A stretch of DNA of 64,000 bases from Marinilabiliales bacterium (GTDB lineage Bacteria > Bacteroidota > Bacteroidia > Bacteroidales > SZUA-534), in assembly GCA_003512955.1 (NCBI GenBank), contig DOTG01000011.1:37878-101877 (forward strand), read 5' to 3'. Position 1 is the first letter of the stretch, and each line of letters begins with the position of its first letter. The translations under genes were made by a program, and so were the position numbers. Under the pieces are notes generated by a model. It was not told the origin of the DNA. It did not search any database and worked only from the letters and a program-made list of their open reading frames with translations. Shown one piece after another: positions 53,232-61,417 of this stretch.

Positions 53232-54007
53232 CTTTTCGGAGTTTCTTTTGGTGGACAACGGACATCAACCAATTTGGCCAAAATGGAAATAGCTATTTCT
53301 TGTGGGGTCTGGCAATTGATGGGAATTCCCATGGGCCAGTCTATTTTTGAGATGTCTTCCTGAGTTAACACCCCCTCCTCCATCAATTCTTTTGAGAATA
53401 AAGCCACTTTGCTTTTGCTGCCAATCATTCCAAGGTAAGCTACATTTTTTTTACCTATATGCCCGATAATTTCTTTATCATGAGCATGGTTGTGCGTAGT
53501 TACACACACAAACGTGTTACTGTCGAAAGTCAACGCGGCTATGGCTTCTTCGTGAGGCAGGCTGATGCAATTAATTTTTGAAATATCTATCGAATCCATG
53601 ATGCCTGGGCGTTCGTCGATGAGAGTTACCGAAAAGTTCAATTGATGGGCTATTGGAGCTAAAAAGGCGCCAATGTGTCCGGCACCAAAGATGTATAATC
53701 TTTTTTTCGATAGAACAGGTTCAATAAATACGGTAGTATTTCCTCCACAGGTCATTCCGGCATCTTGGGTTAGCTGGTAGTTGAACAGGCCTGTTTGACT
53801 TGTTTTGATACAGGTTATGGCTTCGTCTATCACCAATTTTTCAAGTTTTCCTCCACCGATGGTGCCGAAAATGGAACCATCAGAAAAAACTATCATCTTG
53901 GTGCCCGATTTTCGGGGGGTACTTCCTCCTGAATCAATCAGGATACACAATGCCGATGGGATTCCTTCTTCCTCCAGGTGACTCAACTTAGAATAGATGC
54001 TATCCAT
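53228..54007 (-). CDS. xdhC: XdhC-type molybdenum cofactor insertion protein
   Basis: A 259-residue protein. IDSGGSTPRKSGTKMIVFSDGSIFGTIGGGKLE near the N-terminus and a Rossmann-like half with LYIFGAGHIGAFLAPIA, VCVTTHNHAHDKEII and VAYLGMIGSKSKVA are hallmarks of XdhC/CoxI. Such proteins bind molybdenum cofactor, sulfurate it with help, and load the dehydrogenase. The frame extends to 54106, but ATG at 54007 is the natural start. First gene of the xdh operon. Confidence 0.9.
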   Translation of the reverse strand: MDSIYSKLSHLEEEGIPSALCILIDSGGSTPRKSGTKMIVFSDGSIFGTIGGGKLEKLVIDEAITCIKTSQTGLFNYQLTQDAGMTCGGNTTVFIEPVLSKKRLYIFGAGHIGAFLAPIAHQLNFSVTLIDERPGIMDSIDISKINCISLPHEEAIAALTFDSNTFVCVTTHNHAHDKEIIGHIGKKNVAYLGMIGSKSKVALFSKELMEEGVLTQEDISKIDWPMGIPINCQTPQEIAISILAKLVDVRCPPKETPKR

Positions 54008-54103
54008 GTTATTTGTAGTAAATAGATGGGTGAAATTAGTAAAATTTATTTGTTTTTCAGTACGTAAGTATGCAAAAGCATTAAAATATGGAAAAATAGA
54101 ATA

Positions 54104-54111
54104 CAAATATA
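54104..54111 (-). promoter_or_regulatory. Candidate -7 box for the xdh operon
   Basis: On the minus strand this reads TATATTTG, an exact match to TAnnTTTG, about 97 bases upstream of the xdhC ATG. The -33 element is not convincing. Confidence 0.4.
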
Positions 54112-54367
54112 ATATAATTCAGTAATTAGAGTCATTAAATTTACTGTTCGTGGAAAAAAAGACTAAACAAGGTTTTGGTACTCCTTCTTGGCGAATCTTA
54201 AAAAGAAGTTGGAATCTACACCGAAAGGTCGTATTTTCGGACAGTTTCAACGTTATTGTATTTATAATAACTCGTTAAATTTGTATAAGTAGATGATAAT
54301 CTGTCATATGCAAAAAGTATGAACAAAAACATTAAGTGATGATTTTCAATAAGATATGTTTTATCTC

Positions 54368-54401
54368 GTGTCTCATGTCTAAAAATCTACCCATCTATTG
54401 A
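54368..54401 (+). repeat. GTGTCTC...AAAAATC direct repeat, left copy
   Basis: A 34-base copy running GTGTCTCATGTCTAAAAATC then ...ATCTATTGA. It matches 55174-55207 with five differences or fewer. The two copies flank yigZ, and this one ends six bases before the ATG. A shorter relative (TGTCTCGTGTCTCAAAA) lies at ~5536. Confidence 0.7.
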
Positions 54402-54406
54402 TTTCA

Positions 54407-55033
54407 ATGAACATTTCCGATACCGATAAATATCTGACTCTTGCCCGCACATCGGAGGGGGTTTATAAAGAAAAGGGAAGCCGTTTCCTGGCATTTGCCT
54501 ATCCTGTGGCATCGGAGAGTGAGGTGAAGGAACATTTGAAAGAGTTGAAGAAAAAATATTACGATGCCCGCCATCATGTGTACGCGTTCCGTTTGGGTGC
54601 CGATTTAAAAGCTTTTCGTTGCAGCGATGACGGGGAACCTTCAAATTCATCAGGCCCTCCGGTTTTGGGGCAAATACAGTCGTTTGGGTTAACCAACGTG
54701 CTCCTTGTGGTAGTCCGGTATTTTGGAGGCACCAAGTTAGGGGTCTCCGGTTTAATCCATGCTTACCGATCTGCCGCCGCCGATGCCATTGCCAATAATT
54801 CCATTATTGAAAAGTTTGAACAGGATGTGTTTACCATCGAATTTGGGTACGCGGTTATGAACGAGGTGATGAAGGTACTTAAAGAGGAAAACCCGGAGCA
54901 GAGCCATCAGCAATTCGATAATACATGCCGCATTCAATTGAGCATCCGGAAGCAGGATGGGGAAAGGGTCCGTAGCAGATTATTGGCTATTGAAGGGCTT
55001 TCAATTGTGTTTCTTAAAATCCGCAGGCCGTAG
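54407..55033 (+). CDS. yigZ: YigZ/IMPACT family protein
   Basis: A 208-residue protein. The IMPACT N-terminal domain contains KEKGSRFLAFAYPV, ARHHVYAFRLG, DDGEPSNSSGPPVLGQI and VVVRYFGGTKLGVSGLIHAY (residues ~15-125). The C-terminal DUF1949-like domain contains QFDNTCRIQLSI. Its precise role in bacteria is unclear; eukaryotic IMPACT acts in translation stress control. The frame also opens at a TTG (54398); ATG at 54407 is chosen. It stands alone between two copies of a direct repeat. Confidence 0.9.
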   Translation: MNISDTDKYLTLARTSEGVYKEKGSRFLAFAYPVASESEVKEHLKELKKKYYDARHHVYAFRLGADLKAFRCSDDGEPSNSSGPPVLGQIQSFGLTNVLLVVVRYFGGTKLGVSGLIHAYRSAAADAIANNSIIEKFEQDVFTIEFGYAVMNEVMKVLKEENPEQSHQQFDNTCRIQLSIRKQDGERVRSRLLAIEGLSIVFLKIRRP

Positions 55034-55173
55034 TCGGCTATTTTGAAGAGGAATACTTTACATCCATTCAGCATCTTCTGAGTTAGTGAAACCGTACCGC
55101 AACAAATCAGTCCATCTGCTTGCTATTTTATATTTTACTTGTGGGTGTTAGATTATTCAACAGGTTTTGTATT

Positions 55174-55207
55174 GTGTCTCGTGTCTAAAAATCCACATAT
55201 CTATTGA
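55174..55207 (+). repeat. GTGTCTC...AAAAATC direct repeat, right copy
   Basis: A 34-base copy running GTGTCTCGTGTCTAAAAATC then ...ATCTATTGA. It is the partner of 54368-54401 on the other side of yigZ, in the same orientation. Confidence 0.7.
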
Positions 55208-55354
55208 GGATATGCAAATATTTGAAAGCTAATAGGCTTTTTTACTTTTTCAAATGGTTTTTTGAGGAACATTTAGGAAAGAAAGCTACAAAGATACGAA
55301 AAACAAACTTATTTATCCATAGCCTAAAAAATTCATTCTTTACTTAAGGGGCTT

Positions 55355-55362
55355 TATATTTG
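55355..55362 (+). promoter_or_regulatory. Candidate -7 box for pyrBI
   Basis: TATATTTG matches TAnnTTTG exactly and lies 38 bases before the pyrB ATG. The expected TTTG at -33 is poor (TTCA at 55332-55335). Confidence 0.45.
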
Positions 55363-55400
55363 AAGGATTTTATTTATGCTCACCTTTAAGTATTAACTGA

Positions 55401-56309
55401 ATGAAAAACAAAAGCTTAGTTTCCATCGACGACTATTCGAAAGAGGATTATATCGAGATTTTACGGGTAGCTGCCGAGTTCGAAAAAAATCCGGTTCAAA
55501 ATATTCTTGAAGGAAGAGTGGTTGCCACTCTTTTTTTTGAACCTTCCACACGTACCCGTTTGAGTTTTGAGAGTGCCGTGAACCGCCTTGGTGGACGGGT
55601 TATCGGTTTTACCGACTCTTCTTCTTCAAGTGTGTCAAAAGGGGAATCGTTAAAGGATACCATTTTAACCGTAAGCAACTACTCCGATTTGATCGTGATG
55701 CGCCACCCGCTTGAGGGTAGCGCGCGTTATGCCAGCGAAGTAGCCACCGTGCCCGTAATTAATGCCGGCGATGGAGCCAACCAGCATCCTACCCAATGTT
55801 TGCTCGATTTGTATTCCATCCAAAAAACCCAGGGTACCCTGGAGAACCTGAAAATTTCGATGGTTGGTGATTTAAAGTATGGACGGACCGTGCATTCATT
55901 GATTATGGCCATGTCATACTTCAATCCTACCTTTATTTTTATTGCCCCCGACGAATTAAAGATGCCCGAAGAATACAAGCTTTTTCTTGATAAAAAAGGG
56001 ATTAAATACGAAGAACACACTGAATTGGCTGAAAACATTAAAGACAGCGACATCCTTTACATGACCCGTGTGCAACGCGAGCGTTTTGCTGATCCCCTGG
56101 AATACGAGAAGGTTAAAAATGTTTATATTCTTAAAAACAAGATGTTGGATGGAACCAAAGACAATCTTAAAATTTTGCATCCATTGCCACGGGTAAACGA
56201 AATCAATACCGATGTGGATACAAACCACAAAGCCTATTATTTCCCTCAAGCCTTGAATGGTGTTTTTACCCGCCAGGCAATTATGGCTAAAATATTGGGA
56301 TTGAAATAA
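55401..56309 (+). CDS. pyrB: Aspartate carbamoyltransferase catalytic subunit
   Basis: A 302-residue enzyme joining carbamoyl phosphate and aspartate to carbamoyl aspartate, the first committed step of pyrimidine synthesis, in the cytosol. The phosphate-binding STRTR motif is at residues 49-53 (FFEPSTRTRLSFESA), with SKGESLKDT, HPLEGSARYA and HPTQCLLDLYSI following. The C-terminal HPLPRVNEI is the aspartate-domain signature. Regulatory subunit pyrI lies 19 bases downstream, so the enzyme is probably a class B (PyrB6PyrI6) allosteric form. Confidence 0.95.
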   Translation: MKNKSLVSIDDYSKEDYIEILRVAAEFEKNPVQNILEGRVVATLFFEPSTRTRLSFESAVNRLGGRVIGFTDSSSSSVSKGESLKDTILTVSNYSDLIVMRHPLEGSARYASEVATVPVINAGDGANQHPTQCLLDLYSIQKTQGTLENLKISMVGDLKYGRTVHSLIMAMSYFNPTFIFIAPDELKMPEEYKLFLDKKGIKYEEHTELAENIKDSDILYMTRVQRERFADPLEYEKVKNVYILKNKMLDGTKDNLKILHPLPRVNEINTDVDTNHKAYYFPQALNGVFTRQAIMAKILGLK

Positions 56310-56328
56310 TTAAAAAAAAATCATTGAA

Positions 56329-56796
56329 ATGAAAGAAGATAAGAAATTAAGTGTTTCGGCCATTCAGAATGGAACCGTTATCGACCATATTCCCGCGCAA
56401 AACCTGTTCAACGTAATATCCATCCTGGGATTGGATCAGATTACAGAAAACCTGGTAACATTTGGCACCAATTTCAAAAGCGACAGGTTGGGGCGTAAAG
56501 CCATTATCAAGGTTTCCGACAAGTATTTTAAAGATATTGAAATCAATAAAATTGCCTTGGTAGCACCCACTGCAAAACTGAATATTATTAAAGATTTTGA
56601 AGTAGTTGAGAAGCGCGAGGTGATCGTGCCCAGCGAAATTGTTGGAATTGCGCGATGCATGAACCCTAAATGTATCACCAATAATGAACATATTGTGACC
56701 AAATTTAAGGTGATTGATAAGAATGGTAATGTTGCCTTGAAATGCAGTTATTGTGAGAAAATTACCGATCAACAGCATTTGCAAATTATCCGATAG
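56329..56796 (+). CDS. pyrI: Aspartate carbamoyltransferase regulatory subunit
   Basis: A 155-residue subunit. The N-terminal allosteric domain has SAIQNGTVIDHIPAQNLFNVISILGL. The C-terminal zinc domain has C110, C115, C139 and C142 (ARCMNPKC and CSYC), all four ligands present. It binds nucleotide effectors (CTP, ATP, UTP in the family) and adjusts PyrB activity. It forms a two-gene operon with pyrB and ends 45 bases before an intrinsic terminator. Confidence 0.95.
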   Translation: MKEDKKLSVSAIQNGTVIDHIPAQNLFNVISILGLDQITENLVTFGTNFKSDRLGRKAIIKVSDKYFKDIEINKIALVAPTAKLNIIKDFEVVEKREVIVPSEIVGIARCMNPKCITNNEHIVTKFKVIDKNGNVALKCSYCEKITDQQHLQIIR

Positions 56797-56841
56797 ATTG
56801 TTGGGATTTTAAAAAATATCTCTAATATTTTTCCGCAAAAT

Positions 56842-56880
56842 AAAGGGCTGACCAGTTAACTGACAGCCCTTTGTGTTTTT
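56842..56880. terminator. Bidirectional terminator between pyrI and the convergent Ig-like gene
   Basis: AAAGGGCTG (56842-56850) pairs with CAGCCCTTT (56864-56872), with a further palindrome CAGTTAACTG in the loop. T-rich GTGTTTTTTAATTTTT follows on the plus strand, and A-rich sequence precedes it for the minus strand. Confidence 0.85.
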
Positions 56881-56891
56881 TAATTTTTGAC

Positions 56892-58910
56892 CTATTCTTC
56901 GGTTTTAAATACGATTATCTTGTCGGTTTCATTTCCCAACCGATCGATAGCCCGCACTTTCATTTTGATTAAAGTACCTGACTTAAAATCCCCGATGATC
57001 CCCTGGTAAATCATTTCTTTGGAGCCATTGATGGAATAATAGATTTTGTCGTAGGCTACGGTGGCATTGGTTACCGATAAAAATAGGGATACATGCGATG
57101 GATACACATCAACTTCATCACCATCAATAGTTTCTTTAGTGTTCGGATGAATACTGAAACGGGTAAAAATCTCTGGACCTGTATTGTCGGTGGCAAATAA
57201 AACGGTGTCAATATTTATATTTCCCAGTTTATCAAGAGCTTTGATAGCAATTTCATAATCTTTGCCCCGTTTAAAACCTTCAATAATACCCGTATATATT
57301 TTTTCGGTTTCTCCTTTGATGGTGTAGTAAATCCGGTCAATAGCTACCTTGCTGTCCGTAGCTGATAAAAAGAGCACTGCCTGGCTGGAATATACATCTA
57401 CAGATTGCCCACTGACCTCTTTTTTACCTAAGGGTAAAATGCTGAATCGGGTAAAAATATCGGGGCCATCATTGTCCACCACAATGTTAAGCTCTTCACG
57501 GTTTGAATTATCCACATTATCGTACCCGTAAATATTAAGCACATAAGGGCCTTGCTCTGTGATAGAGAACGGTTTGGTATAGGGAATTTCAGAACCACTA
57601 TTGATGCTGTAACTCAATGCTTTAAAACCCGATTCTGCATCTGTAGCCGATAAGGAAATCTTGGTATTCAGATTCACAAAAGCAGTATCGCGGGTTTTAA
57701 AAACCTTTCCAATAAAATCATATTTCAGTTGTGGCCCCGACAAATCAACAAAGGCAGCCCTGCTTTTAGTGCTTTTTTCTCCAGCCATGCTCCGGTTTCC
57801 AACCTGATCTACTGCAAAAGAGACGACCGAAAGTGAACCTGACACATTCGTCAGGTAAAAAGGTTTGTCATACACTTGATATTCTTCGTTGTTGATGGAA
57901 TATTTTATTTCCTTAACCCCCGATTTGTTATCCACCGCGGTGAGTTTCAGTTTAGTTCTTCCAGAGGAATATTCACGTCCATTCACCACAAAACTGTTGC
58001 CCATAATTTCATCTACCAGGATGGGTGGGGTTTTATCAACATAAAACGCGTATTCTTTCTTGGTTTCCTCATTACCTGTTTTGTCAACCGAATAATAAGA
58101 AATGGTATGTTCACCTTCCACATAATTGGCGGCATACAGGTTTTGGTAATATTTCCGGTACTCTTTACCATCTATCGAGTAATAAATAGCATCTAAACCT
58201 GAAATCCCATCGGTGGCCTTAAGTACCAATTTGGTGCGTCCGGAAATATGGTTTTCGGATTTTTCACCGTCAAAAATAAGTTCAGATACAGGAGGGGTTA
58301 AATCAACATGGAATATTTTGCCCTGTACGGGTTCTGTATTTCCTACATTGTCAACAGAATAATAGCTGATTGAATATACCTTTTCCTGGTTGAACTCAAT
58401 AGGTTTTTGATACGGTTGATAGGCTGCTGAGTCGATGGAAACCAGAACCTGCTCCAATCCGGACATTTCATCACTGCATTCCAGTTCCAGAAGAAGCCCT
58501 TTGCCAACAAACAAATTTTGACCATCGAAATATTTTTTTGATGCATCATACTTCAATTTGGTAGCGGGAGGCCGGCTGTCGGCATACAATTCAAAAACCA
58601 CATCCATAATTGGGAAATGGATTTCCTTGGTAACCGTATCCACAGCCGAAGGGCTACGGAAGGTGTTGTATCCTTCGGTATCTAAATACATGGGATCGGC
58701 AAAAGCGTTAGTGCTGTCGCTGTGTAACTGGTGCATGGCGCCTTTCTGGTTGGGTTCCGTCGATACATACAAGTAAAGCGGCAGTGATTTTTGCACATAA
58801 AGTTTGCCTTCGGGCGAGCGGTAAATTTTTGAGGCATGTTTTAATGGTGTCTGAGCTTGTAGGGCAATGCACATAAAAACCATTGAAACCAAAAAGTATA
58901 TTTTCTTCAT
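56892..58910 (-). CDS. Exported protein with OmpL47/Ig-like repeats
   Basis: A 672-residue protein with a signal peptide (residues ~1-19, ending ALQAQ). At least six repeats of about 90 residues follow, with the pattern (A/S)TDxxSGxxxIYYSIDGxEYxxY...GxHxISYYSVDxxGNxE...FYVDxTPP. They match the OmpL47-type Ig-like module of surface proteins. Its final two repeats are near-copies (IFTRFSI, DVYPSHVSLFLS/DVYSSQAVLFLS). It follows the SpoIIE-type phosphatase gene after 41 bases on the same strand, so they are likely cotranscribed. No sorting domain was recognised; function unknown. Confidence 0.75.
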   Translation of the reverse strand: MKKIYFLVSMVFMCIALQAQTPLKHASKIYRSPEGKLYVQKSLPLYLYVSTEPNQKGAMHQLHSDSTNAFADPMYLDTEGYNTFRSPSAVDTVTKEIHFPIMDVVFELYADSRPPATKLKYDASKKYFDGQNLFVGKGLLLELECSDEMSGLEQVLVSIDSAAYQPYQKPIEFNQEKVYSISYYSVDNVGNTEPVQGKIFHVDLTPPVSELIFDGEKSENHISGRTKLVLKATDGISGLDAIYYSIDGKEYRKYYQNLYAANYVEGEHTISYYSVDKTGNEETKKEYAFYVDKTPPILVDEIMGNSFVVNGREYSSGRTKLKLTAVDNKSGVKEIKYSINNEEYQVYDKPFYLTNVSGSLSVVSFAVDQVGNRSMAGEKSTKSRAAFVDLSGPQLKYDFIGKVFKTRDTAFVNLNTKISLSATDAESGFKALSYSINSGSEIPYTKPFSITEQGPYVLNIYGYDNVDNSNREELNIVVDNDGPDIFTRFSILPLGKKEVSGQSVDVYSSQAVLFLSATDSKVAIDRIYYTIKGETEKIYTGIIEGFKRGKDYEIAIKALDKLGNINIDTVLFATDNTGPEIFTRFSIHPNTKETIDGDEVDVYPSHVSLFLSVTNATVAYDKIYYSINGSKEMIYQGIIGDFKSGTLIKMKVRAIDRLGNETDKIIVFKTEE

Positions 58911-58951
58911 AATCGCTTTTTTCTAAAATTATGTGAAGTTACAATTTTTAA

Positions 58952-60679
58952 TCACAATTTAAACCCCATCACCAATACATCGTCTAATCTTTGATACGAT
59001 GAACCTAACCAATTATTTAACTCCTGTGCTATTTTTTCCCGTTGTGTTTCAAAGGGCAATAGGTGAATATCCTGAATCAGTTGACGGAAATTTTTGATGA
59101 AATACTTTTTCCCATTTGGCCCGCCAAATTGATCGATAAAACCATCGGAAAAGATGTAACAATAGGTATCCCCTTGAATTTCTATTTGTTGTTGGCTGAA
59201 CATCCGTTCGTTTGGAGGCGATCCTTTCATAGTCCCCCCAATTCCAAAGAAATCACCTTTTAGGGTATTTACTTCGCCATTGGAAACCAGGATTAGTGGA
59301 TTTACGGCACCTGCAAAGATCAATGTTTTCGTTTTCTGGTTATATACACAAATAGCGGCATCCATACCATCTGCATTCCCTGTGGTCTCTTGCTTTAGGG
59401 CGGTTTTGATTAACATATGCAGGTTTTCAAGGATGTCTTTGGGTTCGATTATTTTTTTATCAAGTACAATTTCTTGAAGGAAACTCATGCCGAGCATGCT
59501 CATAAATGCGCCAGGGACACCATGCCCGGTACAGTCAATGGCTGCTACTATTTTTAAATCGGGGTTGCCGGGAACAGTGCCAAACCAGTAGAAGTCGCCG
59601 CTTACTACATCGCGGGGGCTGAAAAAGATAAACGATTCGGGAAATAAGTTCTTGAGGTTTTTGCTGTCGGGCAGGAGGGCTCCCTGAATGTTGCGGGCGT
59701 AGTTGATGCTCTGGTTAATTTTCAGATTCTGGGCTTTGATTTCATCGTTTTGTTTCCGTATTTCTTCGTTGCGGTGCTCTAATATGCGGTTGTGCCGCTT
59801 CTTTTGTTGGTTGCTCCGTAGGATAAGTAAGGCAACTACCGCAATAAATCCCATTCCAATAACAAAAACCAGGGTCAATAACCGCTGGCTCTTTAATTCT
59901 GCTTGTTTCTTTTGTATTTCAAGTTCTTTCAGGCGGTTAATTTCTTCAGCTTCTTTCAACGAATCTTGGGTGATAGACAATTTTTGTTCCGTCTGTTTTT
60001 TTTCTTCAATCACCTTTTGGGTTTTTTGCTCGGCTTGGTTTACTGCTTGCTGGCTCTCACTCCGGGTGGCTTCCATTGCCTCCTTTTGGATTTCATTTTG
60101 GAATGCCGTATAAAGATTCATGTATTCTATCGACTTTTGCGAGTTTCCTACTTTTTCATAAGCTTCGGCTAACAGGTGGTACCCTGATTTTAAAAGGTTT
60201 TTGTTTTGCAGTTCGAGCAAAACCGGGAGCGCTTCGTTTAAATTTTCAAGCGATTCTTCCGCGCGGTTTAGGTAAAGCAACGAAGTCCCAATGTTGATAA
60301 GCGTGGTGGCAATATCGCGTTTGTTTGCTTGCGATTGGCTAATCAAAAGGCTTTTCCGGAAGAATACCAGTGCCGTTTCCATTTGTCCCATATCGGAATA
60401 TATGGTTCCCATGTTGCTGTAAATGATTTTTATGGCGTTGTTGTTTCCAATCTCCTTGTTTAACGAAACGGATTGTTCGAAGGTCTGAAGTGCCTTTTCC
60501 AATTTTTCCTCTTCCCAATAAATAATTGCTAATTTGTTCAGACTGGAGGCTGTTTCAACAAGATTTCCTGTAGCCCTGTTTTGTTCAATCCTGGTTAGTA
60601 ACTCTGCCTCGGTTTGGGCTTTACCTGTAAAGGCATAAAAAATGATAACAAAGAGCAGGAAAAAATATTTTCTTTTCAT
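58952..60679 (-). CDS. TPR-coupled SpoIIE family protein phosphatase
   Basis: A 575-residue protein with a signal peptide (ending GKAQ), about four TPR units (residues ~24-195), a coiled coil (~195-265), one TM helix (~267-288), a second coiled coil (~291-322) and a PP2C-type SpoIIE phosphatase domain (~330-575). GDFYWFG (361-367), DCTGHGVPGAFMSMLG (382-397) and FSDGF hold the metal-binding Asp residues. A periplasmic TPR sensor would thus be joined to a cytoplasmic Ser/Thr phosphatase. Target unknown. Confidence 0.9.
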   Translation of the reverse strand: MKRKYFFLLFVIIFYAFTGKAQTEAELLTRIEQNRATGNLVETASSLNKLAIIYWEEEKLEKALQTFEQSVSLNKEIGNNNAIKIIYSNMGTIYSDMGQMETALVFFRKSLLISQSQANKRDIATTLINIGTSLLYLNRAEESLENLNEALPVLLELQNKNLLKSGYHLLAEAYEKVGNSQKSIEYMNLYTAFQNEIQKEAMEATRSESQQAVNQAEQKTQKVIEEKKQTEQKLSITQDSLKEAEEINRLKELEIQKKQAELKSQRLLTLVFVIGMGFIAVVALLILRSNQQKKRHNRILEHRNEEIRKQNDEIKAQNLKINQSINYARNIQGALLPDSKNLKNLFPESFIFFSPRDVVSGDFYWFGTVPGNPDLKIVAAIDCTGHGVPGAFMSMLGMSFLQEIVLDKKIIEPKDILENLHMLIKTALKQETTGNADGMDAAICVYNQKTKTLIFAGAVNPLILVSNGEVNTLKGDFFGIGGTMKGSPPNERMFSQQQIEIQGDTYCYIFSDGFIDQFGGPNGKKYFIKNFRQLIQDIHLLPFETQREKIAQELNNWLGSSYQRLDDVLVMGFKL

Positions 60680-60895
60680 TTTTATAAATTGATTTTAAAT
60701 ACAAAATAGCGAAAAAAAAGGATTAAAAAAAACTTGCATTCTTGGTAATTCCTTTCGTTGTTTCCGATGTTGTATTTTTTTTGTTTTACCTGAATTCAGC
60801 AGGTGAAATAATAATGGTCAAGAAAATGAGATATTTAGTTACGGCGTGGCTTCTCAAAATAGTCGTAATACACTTGCAATTTTAAGGTTACTTTA

Positions 60896-61006
60896 TTTCC
60901 GTAAGTCACGGGGTGACTAGTTGAACAACAATTGTTTGTCTTTTTTGTGTCAAATTGAGCCGCCCGTGACATTCAACGGTTTCGCAGATGACTTGCAGAT
61001 TTTAGG
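60896..61006 (+). repeat. Dispersed intergenic element, copy B
   Basis: The most complete copy: TTTCCGTAAGTCACGGGGTG with an AGTCAC-GGG-GTGACT palindrome, AACAATTGTTTG, TCAAATTGA, CGTGACATTCAACGGTTTC, then GATGACTTGCAG. It aligns along its length with 31714-31813. Confidence 0.75.
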
Positions 61007-61189
61007 GGTTATATTTAGATGAATGATTCTATTGTGAATTATGCGCTCATCCGAAAATAGTTTTCAGAAAACATCAAATTATGTTGGTTTGATAGTTAAA
61101 CATTGTAAATACTTTTAATATGCAGTATTAAAACCCAATTATGTTTTAAAATAAAATTAAAAATCCTTTGTTAATTTTAAGTATTCATT

Positions 61190-61220
61190 ATTGTGTCAAT
61201 CAAAATAATGTTTATTTTTG
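61190..61220 (+). promoter_or_regulatory. Promoter of the leader peptide-lysC-lysA operon
   Basis: TATTTTTG at 61213-61220 is an exact TAnnTTTG -7 box. ATTG at 61190-61193 stands 19 bases upstream, one base off TTTG. Transcription would begin only about 10-15 bases before the leader peptide ATG. Confidence 0.6.
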
Positions 61221-61238
61221 CCCCCGATTGTACAAAAT

Positions 61239-61322
61239 ATGACAGGGATTAAACAAATAAAACAGATAAAACACCTTGAAAAGAGCATGGGTAAAAAACG
61301 CTCTTTTAATGGTAAACCCTGA
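61239..61322 (+). CDS. Lysine-rich leader peptide of the lysC-lysA attenuator
   Basis: A 27-codon frame beginning MTGIKQIKQIKHLEK and ending in NGKP then TGA. Seven Lys codons (residues 5, 8, 11, 15, 19, 20, 26) and three Ile codons occur, far above chance; Lys and Ile are both aspartate-family products. An AAAAGAGC/GCTCTTTT hairpin (61279-61286 with 61300-61307) lies inside it, and its last codons (61314-61322, AAACCCTGA) are the antiterminator arm. No strong Shine-Dalgarno was seen, usual for this phylum. It would sense charged tRNA-Lys through ribosome position. Confidence 0.75.
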   Translation: MTGIKQIKQIKHLEKSMGKKRSFNGKP

Positions 61323-61393
61323 TCGGCATCGAAAAGCTTAAATAGATTTTAAATATAAGTGAGTCAGGGTTTTTTTGAAATCCTGACTTTTTT
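61314..61393 (+). promoter_or_regulatory. Transcription attenuator (antiterminator and terminator) before lysC
   Basis: The terminator is an 11-bp stem, 61362-61372 with 61378-61388 (one G-T wobble), loop TTTTG, then TTTTTT to 61393. The 5' arm segment TCAGGGTTT (61364-61372) is the exact complement of AAACCCTGA (61314-61322) at the end of the leader frame, so the two structures exclude each other. When lysine is plentiful the ribosome reaches the stop codon and hides 61314-61322, allowing the terminator. When it stalls at Lys codons the antiterminator forms. Confidence 0.75.
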
Positions 61394-61417
61394 ATTAACA
61401 ATTAAACTATAGGAAAC

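Larger units (their letters stand above)
54008..54406. other. Divergent intergenic region between xdhC and yigZ
   Basis: About 400 bp, AT-rich, without a coding frame. CAAATATA at 54104-54111 (TATATTTG on the minus strand) is a perfect TAnnTTTG -7 box for xdhC, though no good TTTG lies at the right distance. The right end holds the repeat at 54368-54401, which overlaps the region just before the yigZ start. Confidence 0.5.
55034..55400. other. Intergenic region before pyrB with a repeat and a promoter
   Basis: Holds the right copy of the yigZ-flanking repeat (55174-55207) and, near its end, a perfect -7 box (55355-55362). A six-codon ATG frame at 55376 before pyrB shows nothing specific. Confidence 0.5.
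60680..61238. other. Intergenic region with dispersed repeat copy B and the lysC promoter
   Basis: No coding frame until the leader peptide at 61239. It contains the promoter region of the SpoIIE gene (left), repeat copy B (60896-61006), a long AT-rich stretch and the lysC promoter (61190-61220). Confidence 0.6.

Noticed and set aside
55376..55396. Six-codon leader frame (MLTFKY) before pyrB
   Set aside because: It is very short, with no terminator or alternative hairpin nearby and no codon bias pointing to a signal.
61239..61393. Lysine riboswitch (L box) before lysC
   Set aside because: The leader is too short, has no multi-helix junction, and its features (Lys-rich frame and alternative pairing at the stop codon) fit a leader-peptide attenuator instead.
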